From: Streptomyces tardus
Lineage (GTDB): Bacteria; Actinomycetota; Actinomycetes; Streptomycetales; Streptomycetaceae
Length of the DNA: 64,000 nt
NCBI RefSeq assembly: GCF_018101125.2
Contig: NZ_JAELVF020000001.1
Span: forward strand, 3,522,386 to 3,586,385
Direction: 5' to 3'
Part shown: positions 27,262-35,683 of the stretch, in pieces
How the letters are laid out: each line of letters opens with the position of its first letter
Numbering within the stretch: the first letter of the stretch is position 1
The notes under the pieces: model-generated
Told to the model about the DNA's origin: nothing
Seen by the model: the letters and a program-made list of their open reading frames with translations, nothing else
Databases searched by the model: none
Made by a program: the position numbers and the translations under genes

Positions 27262-28229
27262 GCACTACACCTGCCCAGGCGCGCCGCAAGCTTGCCGCAC
27301 CAACCGTCGCGATGCTGCCGCGAGTGGCCGACTCGCTCTCGTTCCTCTACCTCGACATCGTGCGAGTGCTGCAGGACGACACGGGAGTCCTCGCCGAGGT
27401 CAGCAGTGAGCACTACGGCCGTCAGACCGTGTACCTGCCTACCGCGGCGCTCTCCTGCGTGCTCCTGGGCCCGGGCACTTCCATCACCGCGCCGGCCCTC
27501 ACCACCTTGGCTCGCCACGGCACCACCGTCCTGGCCACCGGCGCCGGCGGAGTGCGCTGCTACGCCGCCGCGCAACCGGCCTCGCTGACCACGAAGTGGC
27601 TCGAACGGCAGGCTCGCGCGTGGGCAGAGGGCGGGCAGCGACTGCGCACCGCGACCGCCATGTACGAGAAGCGGTTCGGGCCGGGAACTGTCCCGCCCGG
27701 CACCTCGCTCCACCAACTGCGAGGAATGGAAGGGCAACGCGTCAAAGCCCAATACAAGATCCTCGCCCAGCAGCACAAGATCGGCCGTTTCCGGCGGAAC
27801 TACGACCCCTCACGGTGGGAGGAGCAGGACCCCGTCAACCTTGCGCTGTCCTCCGCCAACACCTGCCTCTACGGCATCGTCCACGCCGCGATCCACTCGT
27901 TGGGCATGTCACCGGCCCTTGGCTTCGTTCACCAGGGCAATCAACAGGCCCTGGTCTACGACATCGCCGACCTCTATAAAGCCGAACTCACCATTCCGCT
28001 CGCGTTCTCCCTGCACAGCTCTTCCCACCCCGAAGCTCAGGCGCGCCGTTCGTTCCGCGACGGCCTGCGACTGTTCCGACTCCTGCCACGGATCGTCCAC
28101 GACATCCAGGACCTCCTGGACCCCGGAAGCGATCGCGAAGCACCCGACCCGGAGGAAGAACTCGTCGACCTGTGGGACCCGGTCACCGGCCGTGTGCCCG
28201 GTGGCACCAATCACGCCAACCACAACTGA
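27258..28229 (+). CDS. cas1: Cas1e, spacer integrase
   Basis: A 323-residue protein from ATG 27258, overlapping cas6. Metal ligands are intact: Glu158 in GMEGQRVKAQY, His225 in GFVHQGNQQALVYDIADLYK, with Asp235 and Asp238 spaced as in E. coli Cas1. The N-terminal beta domain is VADSLSFLYLDIVRVLQDD. The tail from about 285 is acidic (PDPEEELVDLWDPVTG). With Cas2 it inserts new spacers, so adaptation should be functional as far as sequence shows. Confidence 0.96.
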   Translation: MSTTPAQARRKLAAPTVAMLPRVADSLSFLYLDIVRVLQDDTGVLAEVSSEHYGRQTVYLPTAALSCVLLGPGTSITAPALTTLARHGTTVLATGAGGVRCYAAAQPASLTTKWLERQARAWAEGGQRLRTATAMYEKRFGPGTVPPGTSLHQLRGMEGQRVKAQYKILAQQHKIGRFRRNYDPSRWEEQDPVNLALSSANTCLYGIVHAAIHSLGMSPALGFVHQGNQQALVYDIADLYKAELTIPLAFSLHSSSHPEAQARRSFRDGLRLFRLLPRIVHDIQDLLDPGSDREAPDPEEELVDLWDPVTGRVPGGTNHANHN

Positions 28230-28252
28230 CGCCATCGGGAAGGCAATCGTTC

Positions 28253-28564
28253 GTGGCCTCCATGATCGTTCTCTCTGCAACCTCGGTCCCTGACCATCTC
28301 AGAGGCGCCCTCTCGCGATGGCTGCTCGAGGTCACGCCAGAGCTCTACATCGGGACTGTCTCCGCTCGTGTGCGGGATGAACTCTGGCAATCCGTGTGTT
28401 CCTGCACCGACGGAGGAACCGCTGTCCTGGCCTACCCCAACGACAACGAGCAGGGCTTCGACATACGGACCGCCGGACCTCAACGCCGCACACCGACTGA
28501 CTTCGACGGGCTCACCCTGATCGCCTTCGACAGAAAGAGTCAAGACATGGCAATGCTCCTCTAG
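28253..28564 (+). CDS. cas2: Cas2e, adaptation partner of Cas1
   Basis: A 103-residue protein from GTG 28253, with GGGAAGG 9 bp before; ATG 28262 is an internal alternative. The Cas2e pattern is clear: MIVLSATSVPDHLRGALSRWLLEVTPELYIGTVSARVRDELW, then GGTAVLAYPNDNEQGFDIRTAG. The stop at 28564 lies only 18 bp before the first repeat of array 2, so the array leader must overlap the end of this gene or be almost absent. Confidence 0.93.
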   Translation: MASMIVLSATSVPDHLRGALSRWLLEVTPELYIGTVSARVRDELWQSVCSCTDGGTAVLAYPNDNEQGFDIRTAGPQRRTPTDFDGLTLIAFDRKSQDMAMLL

Positions 28565-28582
28565 CGACCCAGCTCAGAAAGG

Positions 28583-29980
28583 GTGCTCTCTGCGCGAGCG
28601 GAGGTGAACCGTCCTTCATCGTGTGGGTGATGATCGCGGAGCCGTGCTCTCTGCGCGAGCGGAGGTGAACCGGCGCCGAATCCGGCGAGCTTGGCGAGGT
28701 GGTAGTGCTCTCTGCGCGAGCGGAGGTGAACCGCCCCCCGGCACCCACGCTGGCCGACCACATCCGTGCTCTCTGCGCGAGCGGAGGTGAACCGAAACCG
28801 CCTCTGGCAGGGCCCGCGCTGGAACGGTGCTCTCTGCGCGAGCGGAGGTGAACCGTTCGAGGGCCTGACGTACGCGCGGCCTGGGGTGTGCTCTCTGCGC
28901 GAGCGGAGGTGAACCGCTGCTGCGTCGGGCGGTGGCTTGGGCGGTGGCGTGCTCTCTGCGCGAGCGGAGGTGAACCGTAGCTGATCCATGTCCTTCTCAG
29001 GGCGCATCGGTGCTCTCTGCGCGAGCGGAGGTGAACCGCGCCTTCTACCAGCCCGCGCACGCCACCATCTGTGCTCTCTGCGCGAGCGGAGGTGAACCGA
29101 GGTCGTTGATGGCACGGGTGAGGCCGGAGTAGTGCTCTCTGCGCGAGCGGAGGTGAACCGCTGCGCTACGCCGCTCCGCTCGCCTGACACACGTGCTCTC
29201 TGCGCGAGCGGAGGTGAACCGTTCCTGCGGGGCCGGGGCGTCTCGCTGTAGCGGTGCTCTCTGCGCGAGCGGAGGTGAACCGTAGCCACCCCCGCGCTGA
29301 GCGAATGCCTGACCGTGCTCTCTGCGCGAGCGGAGGTGAACCGATTCTGCGGGCGGAGCCGATCGCGCAGGAGATGTGCTCTCTGCGCGAGCGGAGGTGA
29401 ACCGTGGTGCGCTTCGCACTCCACCGCAGCCACGAAGTGCTCTCTGCGCGAGCGGAGGTGAACCGATCGGTGTCTGCGGAACCCCGGTGTATGGCGAGTG
29501 CTCTCTGCGCGAGCGGAGGTGAACCGGTGGGGGTGCGGGCCTCTCTGACGTCCCGGTGTGCTCTCTGCGCGAGCGGAGGTGAACCGTACGACGATCTTCC
29601 TCGGCCAGGGTGGCCCGCGTGCTCTCTGCGCGAGCGGAGGTGAACCGCGGGGCACCGCCCCGGCCTCCGTCGCCACGGTGTGCTCTCTGCGCGAGCGGAG
29701 GTGAACCGACGTCGATGGCGGCGAGCGCCTGGTCGACGCTGTGCTCTCTGCGCGAGCGGAGGTGAACCGCTGGAAGGGCACGAGCGCGGCGGCCTGGCGG
29801 TGTGCTCTCTGCGCGAGCGGAGGTGAACCGCCGACATCGTCGCCGCCAGGGCCGACGTACTGGTGCTCTCTGCGCGAGCGGAGGTGAACCTTCAGCGCAG
29901 CCTCGCGGTCGAACGCGACCCTGGTGCTCTCTGCGCGAGCGGAGGTGAACCGCCATCACCGTCGGGTGCGACCCGGACTA
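28583..29980 (+). CRISPR. CRISPR array 2, leader-proximal part, 23 repeats
   Basis: Twenty-three repeats of 29 nt on the plus strand, starting GTGCTCTCTGCGCG and ending GGAGGTGAACCG, period 61 bp; one spacer after the repeat at 29498 is 31 nt. The hairpin contains one G-U wobble (CTCTGC with GCGGAG). The repeat at 29863 ends in T instead of G, consistent with its last base coming from the protospacer flank. After the last repeat (29924-29952) the spacer 29953-29980 is cut by the IS element at 29981. Transcribed away from cas2. Confidence 0.97.
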
Positions 29981-30035
29981 GGCCGTGTTTTAGAACTGGT
30001 CTCCGGGTCTTGCCTTGCGGCGTGATGATCATGGT

Positions 30036-30905
30036 GTGGGGCGAGGGGATCTTTCTGATGAGCAGTGGTCGGTGCTGGAGCCGTTGTTGCCGGCGGTGAG
30101 GTTGGGTCGTCGGCCGCAGAACCGTCGGCGTTTGATCGACGGGGTGCGGTGGCGGGTGCGGACCGGTGTTCCCTGGCGTGATCTGCCGGGCGAGTACGGA
30201 CCCTGGCAGACCGTGTATGGGCTCTTCCGCCGGTGGCAACGCGAGGGTGTGTGGGTTCGGCTGCTGGCCTCGCTCCAGGCGCGGGCCGATGCGGCCGGGC
30301 TGGTCACGTGGGAGGTGAACGTCGACTCCACGGTCTGCCGGGCTCATCAGCACGCCGCTGGTGCCCGCCGAGACGGGGTCGGGCAGAAGGAGCCGCCCGG
30401 CGGGGTCGGCCAAGAGCCGGACGATCACGGCCTGGGACGGTCCAGGGGCGGGTTCAGCACGAAGATTCATCTGGCCTGCGAGCAGGGCCAGAAGCCGCTG
30501 TCGCTGCTGGTCACGGCAGGACAGCGGGGTGACAGCCCGCAGTTCGAACCGGTCCTCGAAGCGATTGGGGTGCCCAAGGTCGGTGGCGGGCGCCCCAGGC
30601 GCAGGCCACTGCGGGTGCGGGGTGACAAGGCGTACTCGTCTCGCGCGAATCGTGCCTACCTGCGCAGACGCGGGATCCGGTGCACCATCGCCGAGCCGGC
30701 CGATCAGATCCGCCACCGCAAGCGTCGAGGCCGTGTGGGCGGCAGGCCACCGGCCTTCGATCGGGAGGACTACAAGGCCCGACATGCGGTCGAGTGCGGG
30801 ATCAGCCGGCTCAAGCAACACCGGGCGGTGGCGACGCGTTACGACAAGCTGGCGGTCCGCTTCGAGGCCACCGTGCAGATCGCGGCGATCCACCAGTGGC
30901 TGTGA
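30036..30905 (+). CDS. IS5-family DDE transposase
   Basis: A 289-residue protein taken from GTG 30036 (GRGDLSDEQWSVLEPLLP, the usual opening); TTG 30015 would add 7 residues. The N-terminal DUF4096-like part (RRLIDGVRWRVRTGVPWRDLP) is followed by the DDE domain: Asp in VNVDSTVCRAHQHAAGAR, Asp in RGDKAYSSRANR, and Glu in HAVECGISRLKQHRAVATRYDKLA. Intact, so the element may still be mobile. Confidence 0.93.
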   Translation: MGRGDLSDEQWSVLEPLLPAVRLGRRPQNRRRLIDGVRWRVRTGVPWRDLPGEYGPWQTVYGLFRRWQREGVWVRLLASLQARADAAGLVTWEVNVDSTVCRAHQHAAGARRDGVGQKEPPGGVGQEPDDHGLGRSRGGFSTKIHLACEQGQKPLSLLVTAGQRGDSPQFEPVLEAIGVPKVGGGRPRRRPLRVRGDKAYSSRANRAYLRRRGIRCTIAEPADQIRHRKRRGRVGGRPPAFDREDYKARHAVECGISRLKQHRAVATRYDKLAVRFEATVQIAAIHQWL

Positions 30906-30975
30906 CCCATCGGCTGGTCGTCCGGCCGTGCCATCCTGGCCACCGGTTCGATCAGCACGCACATGGGGAGGACCT

Positions 30976-31272
30976 GTGGCCGCCGGGCACTACTGCGCCG
31001 ACAGCGAGAACGGCGACCACGTCGACGACCCGTCCGAGGATGCCCTATTCATGCTGATCAGCGATCTGAACGACAGCGACAACACCTTCATCGTCATCCA
31101 GCCCGACGAGGACGAGCCAGCCTGGTTCGCCTCTGTCTCCGTCCTAGACGAGGACGGATTCGAGATCGTCCGCCACGACACCACCTGCCGCGAGCACGAC
31201 ATCGCCATCGAGAACCATCGTGACCGGATCGCGGGCGACCTCACCAAATGGCTGGCCGCCCGCGACTTCTAA
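30976..31272 (+). CDS. Acidic passenger protein of the IS element, immunity-protein-like
   Basis: A 98-residue protein from GTG 30976 with GGGGAGG 5 bp upstream. It is strongly acidic: DSENGDHVDDPSEDALFMLI, SDLNDSDNTFIVIQPDEDEP, SVLDEDGFEIVRHDTT. The strand/helix order recalls small immunity proteins (Imm1-like), but this is a guess. It starts 70 bp after the transposase on the same strand and ends in the inverted repeat (GACTTCTAA), so it belongs to the element. Passenger genes are unusual in IS5-family elements. Confidence 0.75.
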   Translation: MAAGHYCADSENGDHVDDPSEDALFMLISDLNDSDNTFIVIQPDEDEPAWFASVSVLDEDGFEIVRHDTTCREHDIAIENHRDRIAGDLTKWLAARDF

Positions 31273-31287
31273 AACACGGCCTACGTC

Positions 31288-32853
31288 GTGCTCTCTGCGC
31301 GAGCGGAGGTGAACCGGACGTATACGGGCAGATCCGTGCCGAGCTTGAGTGCTCTCTGCGCGAGCGGAGGTGAACCGTACCGGATAGCCGCCGCCAACCG
31401 GCCGCCGTCGTGCTCTCTGCGCGAGCGGAGGTGAACCGCCCGAGCCAGAAGCTGTGGACCTGCTCCGCAGGGCCGCTGCCGTGCTCTCTGCGCGAGCGGA
31501 GGTGAACCGGCATCACCTGCGGAGAGTTCCAGTGCGGATTCGTGCTCTCTGCGCGAGCGGAGGTGAACCGGGGCCGTACCCCACATCGGTGGGGACGCGT
31601 CAGTGCTCTCTGCGCGAGCGGAGGTGAACCGTTCAGGATGTGGGCCACCTGATTGGTGGTCTGGTGCTCTCTGCGCGAGCGGAGGTGAACCACTGGAGGC
31701 GGTGCCCGGAGCCGGCCCCGGCCGGTGCTCTCTGCGCGAGCGGAGGTGAACCGGGTCCTGCGCCGCTCGATAAGCGCATCCTCACGTGCTCTCTGCGCGA
31801 GCGGAGGTGAACCGGCGCCCCGTAGGGCTCGCAAGGGGGCCCGTCGGTGCTCTCTGCGCGAGCGGAGGTGAACCGGCCCGGGACCGGTAGGCGAAGGGGT
31901 CGCCGTCGTGCTCTCTGCGCGAGCGGAGGTGAGCCGTCGGGGAGGGGGCGGCGGCCGGGCTCGCCGACGTGCTCTCTGCGCGAGCGGAGGTGAACCGGCG
32001 AGTTCCCCGCGTGGGAGGCCGCCGAGGCGGTGCTCTCTGCGCGAGCGGAGGTGAACCGGTCGACGACCGGTCGCGCGTGATCTTCGAGCAGTGCTCTCTG
32101 CGCGAGCGGAGGTGAACCGGCTCCGTGCTACCTGGAGGTAGACCGGAGTGCGTGCTCTCTGCGCGAGCGGAGGTGAACCGTAGGTGAGCGCCGCTGTGTC
32201 GAAGGCGGCCCAGTGCTCTCTGCGCGAGCGGAGGTGAACCGGTCGGCGACCCGGTCCCCGGCGGCGTCGAGGCGTGCTCTCTGCGCGAGCGGAGGTGAAC
32301 CGGGTTTCGCGGGTGCGCAGCCTTGGCGACGCGGGTGCTCTCTGCGCGAGCGGAGGTGAACCGGCCACGGCGGAGGCCGCCGAGGTGGAGACGATGTGCT
32401 CTCTGCGCGAGCGGAGGTGAACCGACCGACGAACTGGCCTACCCCGGCACGAGTGAGTGCTCTCTGCGCGAGCGGAGGTGAACCGGTGCGGGGGGTTACG
32501 CACGTGCGGGTAGGCGTGTGCTCTCTGCGCGAGCGGAGGTGAACCGCGCCGTCCGTCACCTCCTGGCGCAGTGCACCGGTGCTCTCTGCGCGAGCGGAGG
32601 TGAACCGCCTTTGACGTACGGTATTTTCCGCTTGTCTCGGTGCTCTCTGCGCGAGCGGAGGTGAACCATGACATGCGCGTATCTGGCACCCCGCACCCGG
32701 CGTGCTCTCTGCGCGAGCGGAGGTGAACCGCTGCTGGTCCTCGTGGCCTATGACGTGGCCGGGTGCTCTCTGCGCGAGTGGAAGTGAACCGCGTTGGGGT
32801 GTTCGGTGTCCGGCGGCGGGAAGGGTGCTCTCTTCGCGAGCGGAGGTGAACCG
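31288..32853 (+). CRISPR. CRISPR array 3, distal part of array 2, 26 repeats
   Basis: Twenty-six recognisable repeats continuing the same consensus and direction. Irregularities: a 42-nt spacer after the repeat at 31410, a 33-nt spacer after 32640, and a 33-nt spacer before the last repeat. The repeats at 31664 and 32640 end in A. Substitutions occur at 31908 (GTGAGCC), 32763 (GAGTGGAAGTG) and 32825 (TCTTCGCG). The decay at the right end marks it as the trailer. Expression now has to pass through or restart from the IS element. Confidence 0.96.
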
Positions 32854-32883
32854 GCCACGCTAGGGAAGCCGACGGGTGGGAGA

Positions 32884-33007
32884 GCCTGCTTAGTGCGCGA
32901 GCCAGGGGAGGGTCAGCGACTCAGCCTACTCACGTTGAGTGGGCTGGACTCTCCGCGCGGGGAAGGTGAACTATCGTCGATGCTCCCCGCGCGAGTGGGG
33001 GTGGACC
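32884..33007 (+). repeat. Decayed repeat remnants beyond the array trailer
   Basis: Three sequences keep part of the repeat: about 32884 (TGCGCGAGC core), 32945-32972 (CTCTCCGCGCG then GGAAGGTGAACT) and 32980-33007 (GCTCCCCGCGCGAG then TGGGGGTGGACC). Spacing is irregular. They look like old repeats eroded by mutation and small deletions at the oldest end of the array. Confidence 0.65.
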
Positions 33008-33149
33008 GTGGTGCCCGTGTGTGGGCATAGCGGCAAAGTGGCCGGGCCCGAGCGGCTCCGGAAGATGGTAGGGCGTGTGGCGGCTTTCCCGCTGTCCGTT
33101 CTCGAGCCTTGTCCGGCCACCCGCACTTATCGTTTTGGAGGATTCGTTC

Positions 33150-33563
33150 ATGCGCCCGGCCCGGTTCCAAGATTTCGTGCTTGATCTCGCTCGCATCGCA
33201 CCTGACGGGGGGCAGCCGAAGCCGCTTGCGGATGTCGGGGAGAAGCGGTATCCGTACGGCGTGGTTGCGCACGCTGGCGGGAAGGAAATCCGGTACCAGA
33301 TCATCGCGGAGTCGCGTGCCGGTGACGACTTCGACCAGCCGGAGAAGATCAGAGAGGCCGACCAGGCTTTCGACCCTGACGCGGTGCCTGCCGGCGGGCT
33401 CTTCGAAGAGCGGTGGCTGGCCGAACTCGTGGCAAAATCCGGCACTCGCGAGTTGACCGACATCGCCATCTGGTCTGCTCGCGAGGGCAACAGGAAAGGC
33501 AACGATGGCGTGACGTTCTTCTTCGCCGACTCGGCGAAGATCTACGCCCGCGTTGTCCGCTGA
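33150..33563 (+). CDS. Hypothetical protein next to the array
   Basis: A 137-residue protein from ATG 33150, with GGAGG 8 bp upstream. The frame is open upstream, but this start has the only good ribosome site. Contents: ARFQDFVLDLARIAPDGGQ, KEIRYQIIAESRAGDDFDQPEK, EERWLAELVAKSG and a final beta hairpin VTFFFADSAKIYARVVR. No membrane segment, signal peptide or known motif. It is 143 bp beyond the last repeat remnant. Possibly element-borne. Confidence 0.7.
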   Translation: MRPARFQDFVLDLARIAPDGGQPKPLADVGEKRYPYGVVAHAGGKEIRYQIIAESRAGDDFDQPEKIREADQAFDPDAVPAGGLFEERWLAELVAKSGTRELTDIAIWSAREGNRKGNDGVTFFFADSAKIYARVVR

Positions 33564-33642
33564 CCCGGTCGGCGGGCGGGTGTAGCGCACCACAGCACCA
33601 TCGCAGGGACCGAGCACGACCAACCAGCAATGGAGGTCAGCA

Positions 33643-33774
33643 ATGTCCGACGATCAGAGTGGTTGCCTCTCCTGCGGAGCGCGTGTGTCCGTGGCACCCG
33701 GCGAGTCCTGCCCGCCGCATCAGGCGTACGGCAGCCGTGACATGTGCGCGGGAAGCGGTCAGCCGACAGGCTGA
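33643..33774 (+). CDS. 43-residue Cys-rich putative zinc-binding peptide
   Basis: ATG 33643 with GGAGGTCAGCA directly upstream, one of the best ribosome sites in the window. The peptide has CLSCGARVS, CPPHQ and MCAGSG, giving a CxxC plus CxxH zinc-ribbon-like pattern. It lies 79 bp after the 137-residue gene on the same strand and may be co-transcribed. Function unknown; similar tiny zinc ribbons are frequent beside conjugation genes. Confidence 0.6.
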   Translation: MSDDQSGCLSCGARVSVAPGESCPPHQAYGSRDMCAGSGQPTG

Positions 33775-33958
33775 CGTATGTTGCCTCGTCCGTTCTCTGT
33801 CCTGAGGACGGACGAGGTTCGGCTGGCACGGCCGGACATCGTGGAGCGCGGCGCTGTCTGTGGTCTGCTTGAGGAACCACTGCGACAACCGGCGGGTCGA
33901 CTTCTTCGCGGCGTCGACAAGGGCCACCTGCGGTGAATCGGCCGCGTTGCGGCGTGTG

Positions 33959-35683
33959 TCACGTCCGAGTGGGGGTGTGTCGGGGGCAGAACTTGCCGGC
34001 GGCATCGGGCGTGGGCTGGGTGTCATCGTGGGTGTGGTGTCGGGCGGCTTGCTGCTGCGTGGCTGGGAGTTGAGGCGCTGGTGTGGTGTCGGTTCGTGCG
34101 GTGGTGCGGAGCAGGCGCCATATGAGTACCTCGCTCACTGAGCGCGCTGAGCGCAGTTCTCGGCCTTGTGCGGCGTCGGCCAGGAGGGGGGCGGGGCTGT
34201 GGCCGGCTGCAGCGGTCTCGGCGAGGAGGGCGGCGAGTGCGGGCCAGCTGGGTTCTTGGAGGATGTGGTCGGCGAGTTCCGGTGTTGCTTGTTGCAGGAG
34301 GTGGGCCAGCTGCTGGAGTTGGTGGGGGCTGAGGTCGTGGCCTCGACGGCGCAGAGTGTTCAGGGGCTGGGCGGCGGCTGTCTGGTAGGCGGCGCGGAGG
34401 TGTTCGGCGGCGTGGGCGGCGGAGGCGGCCTGTTGAGCGTGGTCGCGGATCGCGTGCCAGTGCATGATGGCCGTGGCGAGGAAGGCCAGCATGTCGATCA
34501 CCATCGCGGTGGTTGCGCCGTCTTCGCCGCGGCCAAGGGCCGGCCCGGCGTGGGTGAGCTCGCGGGCGGCTTGTCGCAGTGCGTGTTCGTGGCCGCGTTC
34601 GGCGTGGATGTGGGAGCGGGAGGCGCGTTCGAAGTCCGTTGCGGCTGCACGTAGTTCGTGGCGGGTGTGTGCGGCGGAGGTTGCGGCGAGTGCGTCGAGC
34701 ACTTCGCCGGTTGCGGCGATGTGCGCCGCGGCGATCGTGTCGGGGGCGTCTTGGATGACGAGGAGCGCGCGCCAGGCGGCTGTGGTGGCCGTGCGGCGTG
34801 CGGATGCGGCGCTGGGGGGCTTGTTGGGGGAGGCTGGGCCGGGTGGCGAGGGTGTCTTGCTCCATCGCTCGCGAACGCGAGGAAGGGAGAGGTCGGGTGC
34901 GAGGCGGGCGCCGGCGTAGAAGACGGGGTTGCCGTCCTTGTTGCGGTCGCCGGGCAGGGCGACTTTGTAGCCGAGGAGGTCGCCGGAGGGTGCGGTACGT
35001 GTGCGGGTGATCAGGCCGGCGGCGGCCAGTCGTTCGAAGAACTCGGACTCGTTGTGTGTGCCGGCGGCGGCGCGGCGCACGGTTTCGCGCAGCTCTTCTC
35101 GTGCGGTGCGGGTGCGGCCGTGTCGTCGGGCTTTGTGATGTTCGGCGCTGGTGGGACGTTTGGCGGCGGTGCCGTCGCCCTTGTGGAGGCGGCGCAGTCC
35201 CAACTCGGTTTCCAGCAGGCGGGCTTGGGCCTGGACGCGGGTGGCGTCGTGGTTGAGTTTGGGGGTGTATCCGTCTTCGCGGACGAGGGTGGCGACGATG
35301 TGGATGTGGTCGTCGGCGTGCCGGACGGCCGCCCAGCGGCATCCGGGCTGGCGTGCGGGGTCGTCGATGCCGGCGGCGGCGACCATGCGGCGGGCGATGT
35401 CGCCCCATTCCTGATCGGTCAGGGTCCGGTCGTGGGTGCTGTTGCGCACGGACAGGTGCCAGACGTGCCGTTTGGGTCGGGGGTCGGTGTTCAGGACAGG
35501 CTGGTCGAGGAGTCGTTGCAACTGCTTGAGGGTGGCGGAGCGGTCACGGCCGGGGTCGGGTGCGTTGTGGTCCCAGGAGGCGACCAGGTGCGGGTCGGTG
35601 TGCTCTTCGCTCGTGCCGGGGCCGTAAAGGTAGTGGAGGAGACCGAGGGTGCGCTGTCCGCGTTTATGGATCTTGGGGATCAT
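33959..35683 (-). CDS. MobP-type relaxase/mobilisation nuclease
   Basis: A 574-residue protein from ATG 35683 (MIPKIHKRGQRTLGLLHYLYG), overlapping the MobC stop by 20 bp. The relaxase domain is N-terminal. It shows HVWHLSVRN (73-81), the helix WGDIARRMVAAAGID and the metal-binding motif RHADDHIHIVATLVREDG with His122, His126 and His128, typical of VirD2/MobP relaxases. Residues 200-574 are Ala/Arg-rich helices with coiled-coil character. It nicks oriT and pilots DNA into the recipient. Partner of the channel genes at 1-5.5 kb. Confidence 0.9.
   Translation of the reverse strand: MIPKIHKRGQRTLGLLHYLYGPGTSEEHTDPHLVASWDHNAPDPGRDRSATLKQLQRLLDQPVLNTDPRPKRHVWHLSVRNSTHDRTLTDQEWGDIARRMVAAAGIDDPARQPGCRWAAVRHADDHIHIVATLVREDGYTPKLNHDATRVQAQARLLETELGLRRLHKGDGTAAKRPTSAEHHKARRHGRTRTAREELRETVRRAAAGTHNESEFFERLAAAGLITRTRTAPSGDLLGYKVALPGDRNKDGNPVFYAGARLAPDLSLPRVRERWSKTPSPPGPASPNKPPSAASARRTATTAAWRALLVIQDAPDTIAAAHIAATGEVLDALAATSAAHTRHELRAAATDFERASRSHIHAERGHEHALRQAARELTHAGPALGRGEDGATTAMVIDMLAFLATAIMHWHAIRDHAQQAASAAHAAEHLRAAYQTAAAQPLNTLRRRGHDLSPHQLQQLAHLLQQATPELADHILQEPSWPALAALLAETAAAGHSPAPLLADAAQGRELRSARSVSEVLIWRLLRTTARTDTTPAPQLPATQQQAARHHTHDDTQPTPDAAGKFCPRHTPTRT

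Larger units (their letters stand above)
29981..31281 (+). mobile_element. IS5-family insertion sequence inside a CRISPR spacer
   Basis: 1301 bp bounded by perfect 15-bp terminal inverted repeats (GGCCGTGTTTTAGAA and its complement). It is flanked by a TA duplication (29979-29980 and 31282-31283). Joining the flanks with one TA restores a 32-nt spacer, the normal length here, so arrays 2 and 3 were one array. It carries a transposase gene and a 98-residue passenger gene whose stop codon lies inside the right inverted repeat. Confidence 0.95.

Noticed and set aside
28512..32689. Long minus-strand frames with repeated FTSARAEST / VHLRSRREH
   Set aside because: They come from the regular CRISPR repeats of arrays 2 and 3.
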